From Helianthus annuus (Eukaryota; Streptophyta; Magnoliopsida; Asterales; Asteraceae), in NCBI RefSeq assembly GCF_002127325.2, contig NC_035437.2, positions 117,141,363 through 117,205,362 on the forward strand: a stretch of DNA of 64,000 nucleotides, written 5' to 3'. Positions 23,022 through 34,976 of the stretch are shown in pieces. The notes beneath the pieces were generated by a model that made no database searches, had not been told where the DNA came from, and saw only the letters and a list, made by a program, of their open reading frames with translations. The position numbers were made by a program, and so were the translations under genes. The first letter of the stretch is position 1, and each line of letters starts with the position of its first letter.

Positions 23022-26000
23022 ATGGCTGAGGAATTTTACAACACGTTTTTCAACGCGTTCACATTTGATTCTTCCGAAACAGCAACGGTCACACCAAAAA
23101 CTATCACGAAAGCGATCAATGAGAACATCAAGCATGATAACTTTTACGGAACACACTCAAAGCCACCAACTCTAGAGAGCATTGAGGATTATACATGGTG
23201 GAAAGAACGTTTTCTCAACTGGGCGAAAGCATATGCTCATGAAAGCTGGTTCTGCTTAGAGTTTGGATACGAACGGCCAAAAGATGATAAAGGCGAAGAA
23301 CTACCGTTCAAGAGATTATCCAGAGATGATAAATCTGAGTTTGCTGCCCAATAGAGAATGATTGCGTTGATCCAGCCGGCAATTAGGAATGATATATTTG
23401 CACTGCTTAATCATGATGGGTCATCGAAATCGGTTTGGGAAACTTTACGTGTTAAAGATGAGGGTGGTAAACAGATAAAAAAGAACAAAATTGCTTTATT
23501 AAAGAAAGAGTTTGATCTTTTTGATAGTTTAAAAGGAGAGTCGGTGAGGCAAATGATAAAAAAGAACAAAATTGCTTTATTAAAGAAAGAGTTTGATCTT
23601 TTTGATAGTTTAAAAGGAGAGTCGGTGAGGCAAATGATAGAAAGATTTTGTCATCTAAAAATTGAACTTGAGAGATTTGAGATAGTAAAAACAAGAGAGG
23701 AAATTAACGATAAAGTGATTGAAGCGTTACCACGAGTTGATCAGTGGCAAACATTTGTTTTTATTTTGAAAAATGATGCCTTATATGACACGATTTCTCT
23801 TGATGCGTTGTTTGAAAGGATAGAGAGTCATGATCTGGAGCTACAAAAGCAAAGCAAGATGACTGGTTCTTCACATCAACAGAATGTTGACTTGTACTAC
23901 AAAGGCAGTGTACCTTCGGAGAAAGGCGTTAGTTCACCAAAGACAGCGTTCAGTGGTGAGAAGATGAAAGAACCACAAACAATGTTAACAAGTCATCATT
24001 CTAGATACCATTCATCTTCAAAATCAAATTCAGATGAAGCTGAGGAGATTCTGTGCAATATCGCTGTCAAACTGAAGAATTCCCCGACAATGAGCATCAA
24101 TGCAGCTAAGCAGCAAATGAGTTTCCTTGCATCTGTTCTGGAATCATATGAAGGTCTTGTAGCTGGCAAGATTGGAAACTCCGAGTTAACCAAAGAAGAC
24201 TACGACCAGATCGATCCGGAAGAGATGGAACTCATTGACATTCGTTGGTGTTTAGCTAGTTGCATCCGCAGAGCTCAGAGATATATGGAGATTACAGGGA
24301 AACAATCTCTTGGTGGTCCGTCAACGAAGCTTGGATTTGATAAATCCAAAGTGACCTGCTTCAGATGTAAGCAAAAGGGTCATTTCAAGAGAGAATGTAG
24401 AAATTCTGAAGTTGCAGAATTTGAGAGACCTTTCAACGATGATTACTACCGAAAGGCAATCTACCACCGAAGCAAAGAAGAGCCAAAATTGATTGAAGAT
24501 AAATCAAAATAAAGAGCTTATTTTGTAATTCAAGATGATGAAGGTTTTGATTGGAGCTCAATTTGTCCAGAAGAAGATCGTTTGGAGAATGTTCGAAAAA
24601 CAGCTCATGGGAGGGCAATGACAGAGGAAAGAAAGTTTGTTTTTGTTGCTGAGATTCAAGATGAAAACAAAGACAAAGACACTGCTGAAATTCGTGAAGA
24701 AAAAGTTGAGATAAAAGAAAAAACTCGAGAAGAGATTTTGAGTGAGAAGACTTACAGAGAAAGAAACGTAGTTTACAACAGAATGGATGACATGCAGGAA
24801 GAGTATGAAAGTGCTATCAGCAAAAGAAGATGGGATAAGAAGAGAGAGTGTTACTACAACAGAGAAGGAGAACTGGTTGTTCCAAAGAAAGACATAATCT
24901 TTGATGATGTTCTTCTCACAATTCCGCTAAGAGCTGAATATTACAGAAATGTGATGAAATATGACACGTATGCTAAAAGGCATGAAAAGGAGATCAGATA
25001 TGCCATGACATCGTGTCTGAGAAAAAGGGATGAAGAGAGAATGAAGAAGAGTATTGAAGAGATGGTGAACAATTTGAAGAAGGTTGCTGAAGACGTTAAC
25101 ACAGAAGTTGTTGAAGTTGAGGCTGTGAAGGAGATCAAAAGTGAATAAGTTGTTGTGAATGTTGAAGTTGTGAAAGAAGTTGTTACTGAAGAACAACAGA
25201 TTATAGAGGAGGTGAGGAAAGAAGAAAAAGAAGAAAAGAATGAGAATTTGAAAGCTGATGATGCTGAGATGAAGCAGCCAGAGACAGCTGAAAACACCGA
25301 GATGCCAATCACTGAGGTAAATTCTGATTCTGAAAACTTAAAAACGATTGATCAGTGAAAGAAATGCATGGAACCGTGCAGAGCTTGTACTGAAAAAGAT
25401 GAGCAATTCAGAACAAGAGATCTTGAATTCACTAAAATTGAAAACATTTTCAAAGAAAAATGCAAAGAAATGCTAGAAAAAGAAAAAGTTTTTAAAGAGA
25501 ATGATGAAAAACTTTTAGAAAAATGTAACAAATTAGAAAAAGAAAATGAAGTTTTGAAAGAAAATGTTTTGAAAATGACAAATGAATGTGAACAAAAAGT
25601 GAAAGTGTCATATGAAAAAGTGAAAGACGAAATGAAACATGCTCAATCAAGAATGAATTATCTTTCTGAAACAACTAAAGAGCTTAAACGAATGTATTCT
25701 ATAAAACAAGATGTTGTTAATTCCTATATTGAGGATGTTGCTAAACTAAAGCGACAGATTGCTGATTTAGAACAGGATAACAACAAGTTAAAAAGTTATC
25801 ACGTGTCGTCATATGTGCTTGAACAAATTTTCAATATAAAACCGGGAGATGGTGAGTCTGAGCAAACCAAGAAAGGAATTGGCACAGAGTTTCATCAAGT
25901 TCCACCACCGGAAAAGTTTGCATTTTATGATGAAAAAAAGGTCGAAAAAGCTTTCAACATGGTAGACCAATTGCCAGACAACATTGACATAACCTATTCC

Positions 26001-26092
26001 AAATCTGATGATTCTCATGATTCAGAGGTGGTAGGTAAACTCGTTGAAAGTGTGTTGAAAGAAGAGTCGGTTGATACAGGTAAATCTGAGTC
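23022..26092 (+). pseudogene. gag: Sirevirus-type gag, one frame with four nonsense codons (element G)
   Basis: ATG at 23022. The frame is kept without any frameshift for over 1,020 codons, broken only by stops at 23352, 24510, 25146 and 25356. Order: capsid-like part (residues about 1-280, matching A: PPTLESIEDYTWWKERFLNW), an 81-bp in-frame tandem duplication, QIDPEEMELIDIRWCLAS, zinc knuckle CFRCKQKGHFKREC (about 24358-24400), the RRWDKKRECY block also found in B, Lys/Glu-rich coiled coils, the CxxC motif KKCMEPCRAC at 25363, another coiled coil, and the QLPDNIDITYSKSDD block shared with B. The fourth stop falls exactly on the first Cys of that motif. The frame then runs into the 3' LTR. 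Confidence 0.88.
23475..23636 (+). repeat. 81-bp perfect in-frame tandem duplication in G gag
   Basis: 23475-23555 is repeated exactly at 23556-23636, adding 27 residues (ending in GESVRQM). Neither A nor F gag shows a second copy, so it is specific to this copy. The perfect match implies it is recent relative to the roughly 4% LTR divergence. Confidence 0.95.
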
Positions 26093-26514
26093 GGTTAGTG
26101 CATTACGTCTATTGACTACGTCTTGTATCATGTAATAGGATAGGTTAGGATATTCAGTGCACGAGGTTCGAGAATCAGAGTTTAGTGGATAAAGTGTTGA
26201 TTCCGCTTGAAAGTGCAAGAAGTCTAATCAAGCGAAATCAGAAACTTCTGATTCCGCTTGAAAGAACTTCATTATGTTTCGAGCAGAATCCCACTCCTAT
26301 ATATAGTGCACTTTTCAATTTCATTTGTGATGACTTCTGGATTTGTAACGAAGTGCTACCAAAATCTGTTCAGGTTGTAAACAGTGTTATTATCAATATA
26401 AGTGACAGATTTAATAGTATTAAGCTGTTTCCACATCCGTTTCACTGATTCCGCCTTTGATTCGGATATAAAGCTCTTCTGAACGACTCAGTCGGGTCCT
26501 ACAACGATCCTACA
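26093..26514 (+). repeat. 3' LTR of element G
   Basis: 422 bp, starting GGTTAGTGC (first T lost or mutated) and ending CCTACA before tagtc. TATA box at 26296-26308. No polypurine tract precedes it; gag coding sequence abuts it directly. Confidence 0.9.
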
Positions 26515-26816
26515 TAGTCCGGAAATGTACGCGACCTGATGCTCTGGAGCACATTTGCTCAACCGCAAAACAGAATCCGTCTTCTCAACCCAGTGCATGA
26601 AGGCTAAGGCACCCCAGTGCTGTCGAAATTTAGGGGCTTGCAGCCCAAGAACTGTTTGTAGGTGCAGTCGCTGGGTGGGTTATTTCCTGAGGTACTTCCG
26701 CTGCGCTCAGAGCAAAGGGCCTCGTACTGTGCGATGGCCTGTAAGATACGCTCTTGTATTTCCGCCTCTGTCGTTAGAAGAGGGGTGTTGGTATCGGTGT
26801 TTCTTTGAGTCGACAT
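26515..26816 (-). pseudogene. gag: Gypsy gag N-terminus (element E)
   Basis: ATG at 26816 (MSTQRNTDTNTPLLTTEAEI), then a helical ERILQAIAQYEAL segment and CTYKQFLGCKPLNFDSTGVP, the FxxCxPxxFxG-like start common in chromovirus gag. The frame is open to 26604; the reading continues in a shifted frame to the G insertion edge at 26515. The rest is at 21130-21972. Confidence 0.75.
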
Positions 26817-28798
26817 CTTCCTAGAAGAAGATTGGTTAGGTCAGGTCTTATTAAAGACGTGAGCACAAAAGCATCTACTTAACGAATGAGACCCAGGAGG
26901 TGTGTATATATACATATATAAGCAATCGTTGTATCAATCAATCATATAACATCATAACTATAGCACAACTTGTAGATAGGAACATGTTTAATGAGAATAT
27001 ACGTAGCATCACAATTACAGCACACACATGCAGGTCATTAACGTGCTTAGTGAGGACATGGCGACTGAGCTTTCATTGTTTATCGACCACAATCACATTG
27101 TTTACAAAATGCGTTATATTAAAAGGGACACATGGTCACCCTACCCTCGTCCAATAAGTCTATCAGTGTGCCAAAATCACATGATCAGAAGTGGTCTTCA
27201 AAAGTCTCTACAATCTCGGCTTATTAGTAGTGTCTTTTCCCCAAAGGTAATGCAATCCGCATAAATCCAAAAGTCAACTATACTGGTGTCTGCGGTGGAG
27301 GAGTGAAGAAAAGCAAATTGCTAACATGAGCGACTTTCTCCTCGAGCTTGAATATATGGCGCAGTAAGTATCTGATCTGCTGCTTGATAGTAAAGAAACG
27401 AGCATCAAAACCTAAGAAGGTTTAATAGCAGCAGGGAGAGTGTAAAAGGAGACGGTGATGAATGTGGAGGATCAAAGTACACTGGCATAGACAGGGTGGA
27501 GGACGTGATGTCAGTTCAAGCTCCAAAACTCTATGACTCACATCCTTAAACTGTAGCTGATGTAACAGGAATAACTCATCCCGTGTGTCGCCTCCATAAT
27601 GTGAGGGATGGTAGGGGTCTGAAATCAGCATAGGGCATGATAGGAACCATCGGGATGGCTCATCCAGCGGTGAAGAAATGAACAGTACAGCTTGAAGGAT
27701 CTGTGAAAAAGTTGTTGATATAGAAAGGCCGTTACGCAGGTGCTGGCCAAAGGTACCTTCCCCTGGATGGGGTGCGGGTATGTCTCGAAAGAAAGAAAAT
27801 GGGCAAACCGGTGCGGTGGGCGTCGGGTTCCACAGGAGGAATGGAGCAACATCAGCGTGTGCGGGTGCAGGAACAAGTGTCTCAGCAAAAGAGAAGACCA
27901 TCAGGTGCAGGTGCAGGTACTGGGTCCAGTATAAGGGGTGCAATGTCTAGTTAACCGAATGAAACATGGTCAGGATCAGGAATCGGCTCAAAATCAACAG
28001 GCGCATCATCAGGCTGCCCCAAAAGGAACGGAAGCAAGCTCAGGAGCTGGCTCTGGGTCATGTGAAGGTGTGGGATCTCGAGCAGGTGATAGTGCAGTAG
28101 TCATAGCGGTGTCATCGTCTGAATTAGTAGTTGAAAGTTGCAATTCGGCCGTCTGCAAGTCTCCAGATGTCACAGACTCAAAGGAGTCTGAAATCGAGTG
28201 CAAAATGGAAGCAGAGGAAGCTTCCATGGCGGAAATCTGAGGAGGTAGAATAGCGATGACATCCTCAGTTATATTTCCATCACCCTGGGCGTCAATAGGA
28301 GGATCATCAATCAACAAATCAATGTCATCATCAAACAAATCGTCAAAAGCCATATCCTCGGAACAAATGATCATGAGAGGTACGGCGTCGAGGATCGGGG
28401 CCATGATGTGCTCGCCGTCAGGGTGTCCAAACGATAGGGTGGTCATGGACCGAAACAAGAATGACAGAAGGATTCTCGTCAGGGAAGCCATCAGCAAGGG
28501 TAGGTCATCACCAAAATCTGGCCGTGCGGACGGTTGGAAGTCGTCCTCGTCCTTGGTCATCATATCAGGATCACTCTTAGTGTCCGACGCAAATATCTCC
28601 AGCGCAGGTACAATCTCATTATCTGTGGTGGTGGCCCCAGGGTCGTCAATGTCTGATTTCTCACTCTCAGAAGAGGGTGACATGTGTGTCGGTACATAAT
28701 AATCGTAGCATGTATATTCATAGTAATCACTAACACTTAGTATATTGCAAACAAAGACAATTCATCATGTATTCACATTGTTCTTTATGAAACTTTCT
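26817..28798 (-). pseudogene. Decayed extra ORF in the leader of element E
   Basis: Between PBS and gag lies an acidic ORF of 224 codons (28683-28009, start MSPSSESEKSDIDD; many Asp, Pro and Ser; blocks GHPDGEHIMAPILDAVP and DDDIDLLIDDPPIDAQGD) and, below it, proline-rich broken frames (27943-27422) with a DPYHPSHYGG block and a DELFLLHQLQF helix. No known catalytic motif. Sense orientation, before gag, suggests an accessory leader protein of this gypsy family, now fragmented. It could also be captured host sequence. Function unknown. Confidence 0.55.
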
Positions 28799-29008
28799 AT
28801 CCTTCCTAGTCTCTCAGACTAGACTTCCCAGTCTCTCAGACTACCCTTCCTAGTCTCTTAGACTGAACTCCCTAGTCTCTCAGACTAAAACCTCCCTAGT
28901 TTCTCAAACTGAATTTCCTAGTCTCTCAGACAAATTTTTCCCCAGTCTCTAAGACTGAACCTCCCCAGTCTCTAGGACTGAACCTCCCCAGTCTCTAAGA
29001 CTGAATTA
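28799..29008 (-). repeat. Tandem array of AGTCTCTCAGACT hairpin motifs (leader of E)
   Basis: About nine imperfect copies with a 22-27 bp period, each built around the palindrome AGTCTCTmAGACT. Sits about 170 bp inside the PBS. Each copy can form a 5-bp stem. Confidence 0.9.
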
Positions 29009-29178
29009 TGAACGTAAACTTTGAAATGTGGTTTGTGCCTTTTTGTTTGTAAAAATGTTTGTTCCCTGGATCTGGAAGTTTAGTGTATGCAATGTAAACA
29101 TGTTTGAAAACATTTTCGTGAGAGCCCTAATGATCGTAGTCTAGACTCGAGAAAGAACCCTAGTTCGCTACGATCGAA

Positions 29179-29190
29179 GCTCTGATACCA
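29179..29190 (-). promoter_or_regulatory. Primer binding site of element E
   Basis: Minus strand reads TGGTATCAGAGC directly adjoining the LTR edge at 29191; complementary to tRNA-Met. Confidence 0.9.
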
Positions 29191-31689
29191 TGCTATCACA
29201 CTGTGACTTTTGCGGAAGCGTGTTTATGGGGTGACTTTCTTAATATCATTGCATTCAATCATAACATCAACTATATGATAAAACCATAGATTTGTCATCC
29301 ATTAAATGAGTTTGAAACATAACAATATTGTTTAAAACGTAGACTTCAAATTCAAGTTTTACAAACCTTACAAATTGTTTCTGAGTTCACTAAGGACTCG
29401 TCAAAAGATATTAGACATAACTAGGGCTTGGAAGACGTGTCTCATCCAGGAATAAGACACCCTGACCAAACCCAAAGACCATGGATGACAACTGTTATTC
29501 ACAACGTGACTTGAAACTCCAACGCCCGCCAGATCCATACTTAGTTTCCTGAAATACATGTAGTTTGAAAACATCAACAAAAGTTGAGCGAGTTCATGTG
29601 TTTAGTAGGTGTGCACGAATAAACCTTGAAAACCTGTGTATGTATGTATGTACTTGTAAACTGGTATGTAGCAACAAGGGAAAAAAACAGATCATTTAAT
29701 GTGTAGCTAATACATTAATATAAGTGACATGGCATAAGAAGCACTCAAACCTGTATGCGTATTTTGTACCGGCCCCTCCGGCGGAACGACATAGTCACCA
29801 CATGCGGCCAACTCGCAGGCCCATGGGTGGGGCTCGCAACACCCAATAGATCTAGCACTCATGCCTCTAGGTCCTTATAAAAGGATTAATGGTCTTAAGC
29901 TAATGGCCTACCCATTCACGTGATCTAGTAGTACCTTTCCTTAGATAATCATACCATGGTAATTGTTTGTAAGCAATATGTAACATGCATTTCACCCCCG
30001 AAGTTATAAAACTGAAAACAGTTAAAAGAAAGGCGGACATGTACTCACAGTTTTGCGTTCCTTGTATCGGATGTAACTCAAAGCTTCCTCTAGAGCGCAC
30101 AACTACCTACATGTGTACTACGGTCAGTTAGACGAGCGGGTTGTGCCTTGTCTTAGTATTGATTAGTGCCCTTGAGTTAAGTATTCCAAGTATATAATTA
30201 TTTGTTAAAATAATAATTATCTTAACTTTAAATTATATTTAATTTTGCAATAATCGCTAAACAATATTTTGTAACAATACTTCTCAAGTATTTATATTTG
30301 TATTTTCTTCCCGAGGATGGGGGTATCTCATACATGTATTTTCGTATTCTTGTATTTGTATATCTCGCCATGTATTGGCGTCGTATTCAGGTGTGTACGT
30401 ATTTCCTTAATAAACATCCAATATATATTTCCAAAACAATGTATTTTCAAGTCTCACTTTAGAAAATATATAACTCATCTTGTCCAAAAATAATGTATTT
30501 TAAGAAAATATATATATTTTTTTTAAAAATCATATATCTTCCAAATATTCTAAGAAAATATATATTTACTTCCCAAAAATAATATATTTTCTTTTTTTCG
30601 AAAATATGATATAACTTGGTAATATTTACAAAAATCATATTTTCATTTCTTGTATCCAAAATATTATTTACCAAAAATATATTTATAACGGTATTTTCCG
30701 GAATATTTTGTAAGTTACGTTCTTTCGTTAGTTCGGTTTCGCAATATTATGTGTGTAACTTATATATTTTTATTCCATGAGATTTCTGGTAATATTGGAT
30801 TGTAAATTCTTGGTATTTTGTCAAGTTATATTGTTTTAACCCTAAAATAATATATCTACTACACAAAGCATAAAAATATTCACACACATCATGTCTTTAG
30901 GGTAAACATATATTCTAAATACATATTTATCCATTTTTATTTATAAAAACCAACCTCCGATACTTGTATTTTTGTAACAAAATCTATGGCAAAGTTTATA
31001 TTGAAAACCATAGTTAAAACACACTTGTAAATATTTGTTTAGAAAATATTTTTCTAAGTGCTTATATTTTTAGAAAATTTTGCCATAGTTTCCCCTAAAA
31101 ATGGAGGTGTCCATGCTACCAAAGCATATCGTTTTCTTTTCAAAAATCATTACAAACAATCAACAATCAATCTACACTTACCAAGTGCTAAAACGATGCT
31201 ATTTACATAGTAATCATGAACTTGAACTTTAATAAAAACTTGTAGTAACTTGGTAGTGTTTTTAGTAGGTTTAGTTACCCTTTAAAGTGTGTTTACTTCT
31301 TTAAAAATCTCATTCTTAAAGGATTTAGGTGTTTACAACTTACTAGATGATTTTTCCAAAAATCATTCTCTTGAATTTTTCTTGTAAACAATGTATTCTT
31401 ATACTTGTTTCACCACTAGAAACATGGTTAGTTTTCTTTAAAAACAATGTTTTTGTAAATCTTGTGATTTAACTTGGTTTCTTTAGAAAACTATTTTTGT
31501 AATCATCCACCTTTTTGTCTGGTAGACATGTTATATGCTTCATTATTCACAAAATTATTTTCATTTTTCAAGTTCATGAAAACATAAAGCATGATGATCT
31601 TGGTCTTTCACAAGATCACCACCTTAACTTACTAGATCATGTGTTAAATCATAGTCTAGTAGGTTTCATATAATCTCTAACATCATAAA

Positions 31690-34600
31690 TGTCACACCCC
31701 GACCACGTAAAACAACTAAACGTGGCGGAAACGTCGGGGAGTGTTGTAACAGAATCATTGTTTCATAACCATGGATCAAATAGTTTTGTTTTATTGAATT
31801 ATTGAATTCAATGTTTTGGTACAATTTAGATAAATACAAATAATTGTTTCTCAGTTTTAAGTCGCTAAGGCACAAGTCCATCCTATATGTAGCGTGCATC
31901 AACAATCATCACACAGCAGTACCTGAAACATATATGAAAATAGGTACGTCAGCATAAAAATGCCTGTGAGTAACATAGGATTTTGTGTATTAGATTCATG
32001 GCTTTGGATAATGTGAGAAAAGGTTTTATGTTTTCAAAATAACCATGAATCTAATGTAAAAGTTTTGTTTCTGAAAACGTGTCGTTTTGGAAAAGAGTTT
32101 ATAGTATAGACAAAAATATACTTTGGTTTTGAAAAGTTTGTATTAATAGTATATCAAAGTGTACTTTAGTTTTGAAATAGTTAAATGGATAGTATACCGA
32201 AATATGCTTTAGTAATTAAAATAATAGTTTTGGTAGTATATCTCAAATATACTTTGGTTTAAGGATAAAAGTATTGGTAGTATATCAAATTATACTTTGG
32301 TTTGAAATAACAAAGTAGTATGTTAAAACATATGTTGGATTTTGTACTTAGTATATCAAAATATACTTTGGTAGATCACATTTGAGAGCACATCAAACTG
32401 TACTTTTGTAGTATATCAACATATACAAGGAAAGTGTGATTTGGTATTCAATCAAGCCTTAGTGTATCAAACTACACTTTGGAGACTATAGAAATACCAC
32501 AAAGGCAATTTCTATTTGGTTTAAATTTGGTTTCTGACATTCCATACAACAGGAATGAGGTGTCTAGTCCTATAGCGCTATATCATACTACCAATCGGCT
32601 GGGTGAATGTATAAAAATGGTACAATCCAACAATTTGTTTATTTAGTTTTGGAAAATCAGTGTTTAAACCATAGGTAATCGTTTAATTTATCAAAAGAAT
32701 ATGTACTAAGCATGTATAATCATGTAGTTTAAAATCAGGAAAATAACAGATAGGCATATATGTTTCACCCCAAAACAATTGAAAACAGTAAAAGAGGGGA
32801 CTATGTACTCACTTGAGATTGCGAGTATCCTTGATTAAGTGTCCTAACAAAGCTCGGGAAATCAAGGAATCAAGTGGCACCTAGTATGGATCACTATGTT
32901 AAACAATCGGATCCTAAATCGGGAGATAGGATATAATGAGGTTCTATAAATCAAATGAGTAATGGAACTCATATGGTATGATTTCATAGTCCCAACATTC
33001 TGATTTGGAAGTCTACCTAAGTGCTTTTGACCCGTTTCGACTCATTATGGTGGTATAAGCCACTATAATGCGTCGTTTGTGTAAAACTATGTTCGGATGG
33101 TTAACTATGTGCTATGTCAAGTCTTACATGCCCAATTATCCCTAAACATGTTACTAATTCAGATTATATGTCAAAAATATGTTCACATAGTCAAAATACG
33201 GATTTATGCTTCAAAAGGGCATTTTGGTCATTTCCTATGGGCATACAAGCTAACTAGCATACGACTAACCAATCCTATTTGATCATAAGGTATAACCTCA
33301 GTGGTTATTCCCTATGCAACTATGATCACTAACTAAGCTTGGTCGGATCCTAAAGATCGACCAAACGGGTCGGGTTCGAAAGTCTAAGCGGTTGTTTAGA
33401 CCGCTTAACTTACGACCCTAAACAAGCACTAAACTAATAGTGTCGAGTTAGACATGTTAAAACATGTCTAACCTACTGATTTGGTATCAAAACAAAGTGT
33501 TTTGATACCCTAAAGTAGTTCCGAGGCAAAATGCGTGCTAAAACGCATTTTGACCGAAACTTTGACTCGACACTATACCTAGTTAACGTGGTAATCAGCG
33601 GCTATAATCACGAAGGATTATAACTATCGTGATTACAATCACGTGTCAAAGTTCAATTGAACTTTGACTTGACCAATTGATGGTCAAAACCGAAAGTCAA
33701 ACTGTTGGCCAAACTGTTTGACTTTCTGCTTAAACATAAAGAACACGCATGAAAGAAGACTTACAAAGGGTCCTAGCTATCTTTTCTACAAAGAATAAAG
33801 TTCCAAGCAGATTAGAAAGCTCCCAAATCAGATTAGAGAGGTGAAGAGAAGGAAATGAGCAAGGAATGAGGAAGTTGGCCAAGCTATTTATAGTTGTTGG
33901 TGATGAACAAGATCATCACAAGTGGTTTGTTTAACCATTAAGCAATAAATCATGACCATCCATTTGTTACAAACTGATTAGGAGCCTTGGTGAACACACA
34001 AACTTGCTCAACACACCAAGAATTTACCAAAACAGCCCCTGAATTTGCAAACAGTTGCTGAAAACCAACTTTCTGGTCGCTGGGCACCTGAGGCGCCCCG
34101 CGTAAGGTTTGGGGCTGGGCTTACGCGCCCCGCCTGAGCCCCCAGATCAGCAAACTTTCAAAATTTACAGTTTTGGTCCCTGCATGCAATCGAGTCCATT
34201 TCAGGCCTTTTTGACCCCCGTTAAGCTATTTTCAAGGCTCTACAAGGTCAATAAAGTTTAGAGGACTCAAATATGCTTGGAACATTCTCGGATGTCGGCT
34301 CGTTTGGTCGTACGATCGCGTTGTTCGGTTAATTACGACGAAACTCAAACGGATGCGAAAACGAACCAAATTAAGCGACGAATGGAATTTTTGCATGCTG
34401 ATCACTAAAATAAAAATGTTTTAGTGTGTACAAAAATTTTGGATGCCTGGATGTGTCCAGAACGAAAATATGCGCGAAAATGCAAACTTACGTCGTTTTT
34501 GACACTTTTAGCCCCTGTAAGATCATATAAGCATGTTTTCGCACACCAAACCTATCAAAGCTTATTTCTAAGCCATGTTTAGGTTATATATGGTATGTTT

Positions 34601-34976
34601 AACTTATGATCAAGTTCTGGACTGTACGTTACCTTACGAATCGGTATAGTTTCGCAGTTTGACGCAAATAGTCCCTGCGATCGAATAAACTTGCTTTTGC
34701 CATACCAAACCTTCCAAAACTTATTTCTAAGTTATTTAAAGGTCATTTAAGGTATGTTAAGCCTATTTCACTATTCCGGAGTGTTTGTCGCGTTATACTG
34801 ATTACGTTTACGCACCAGTGCGCGTATAACTTTCCAGAAAGCGATTTAAAGCTCGGAATTGAAACAAGAATTGATATGTGTAAAGGATACACATATTTAT
34901 ACAAATCCCAAGTATGAAACACAATGTTTCATTGATTTGGCATTTTTTTGGTGTTTGTGGTGACACAGGTGTCACA
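31690..34976 (-). mobile_element. Insertion H: probable solo LTR (3,287 bp)
   Basis: Begins TGTCACACCCC and ends GGTGTCACA, with perfect 5-bp target duplications ataaa (31685-31689, 34977-34981); the empty site is visible in the other E LTR near 17240. No coding region, PBS or PPT inside. A minus-strand TATA-like CTATAAATAGC at 33883-33893 suggests minus orientation. Size, ends and lack of internal domain suggest a solo LTR of a gypsy family; a non-autonomous element is the alternative. Confidence 0.85.
32098..32430. repeat. Degenerate AGTATATCAAA-TATACTTTGG array inside H
   Basis: About eight diverged copies with a 35-50 bp period, each pairing agtatatcaaa with a nearby atactttgg. AT-rich and partly self-complementary (GTATAT/ATATAC). 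No protein. Confidence 0.75.

Larger units (their letters stand above)
21973..26514 (+). mobile_element. Element G: gag-only copia deletion derivative
   Basis: Two 422-bp LTRs (21973-22394, 26093-26514), a PBS, a leader and one long gag frame, all on the plus strand. Flanks are taatc (21968-21972) and tagtc (26515-26519), a 4/5 match to a 5-bp target duplication. The gag frame stops in the middle of a conserved VDTGKSES block and is joined directly to the 3' LTR without PPT; the LTR's first T is replaced by G. So an internal deletion removed the gag end, pol, the 3' noncoding region and the PPT. Inserted in the gag of E. Confidence 0.9.

Noticed and set aside
28799..29008. Regular repeats that might be taken for a CRISPR array
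   Set aside because: The period is about the length of the repeat itself, there are no unique spacers, and the context is a plant retroelement leader.
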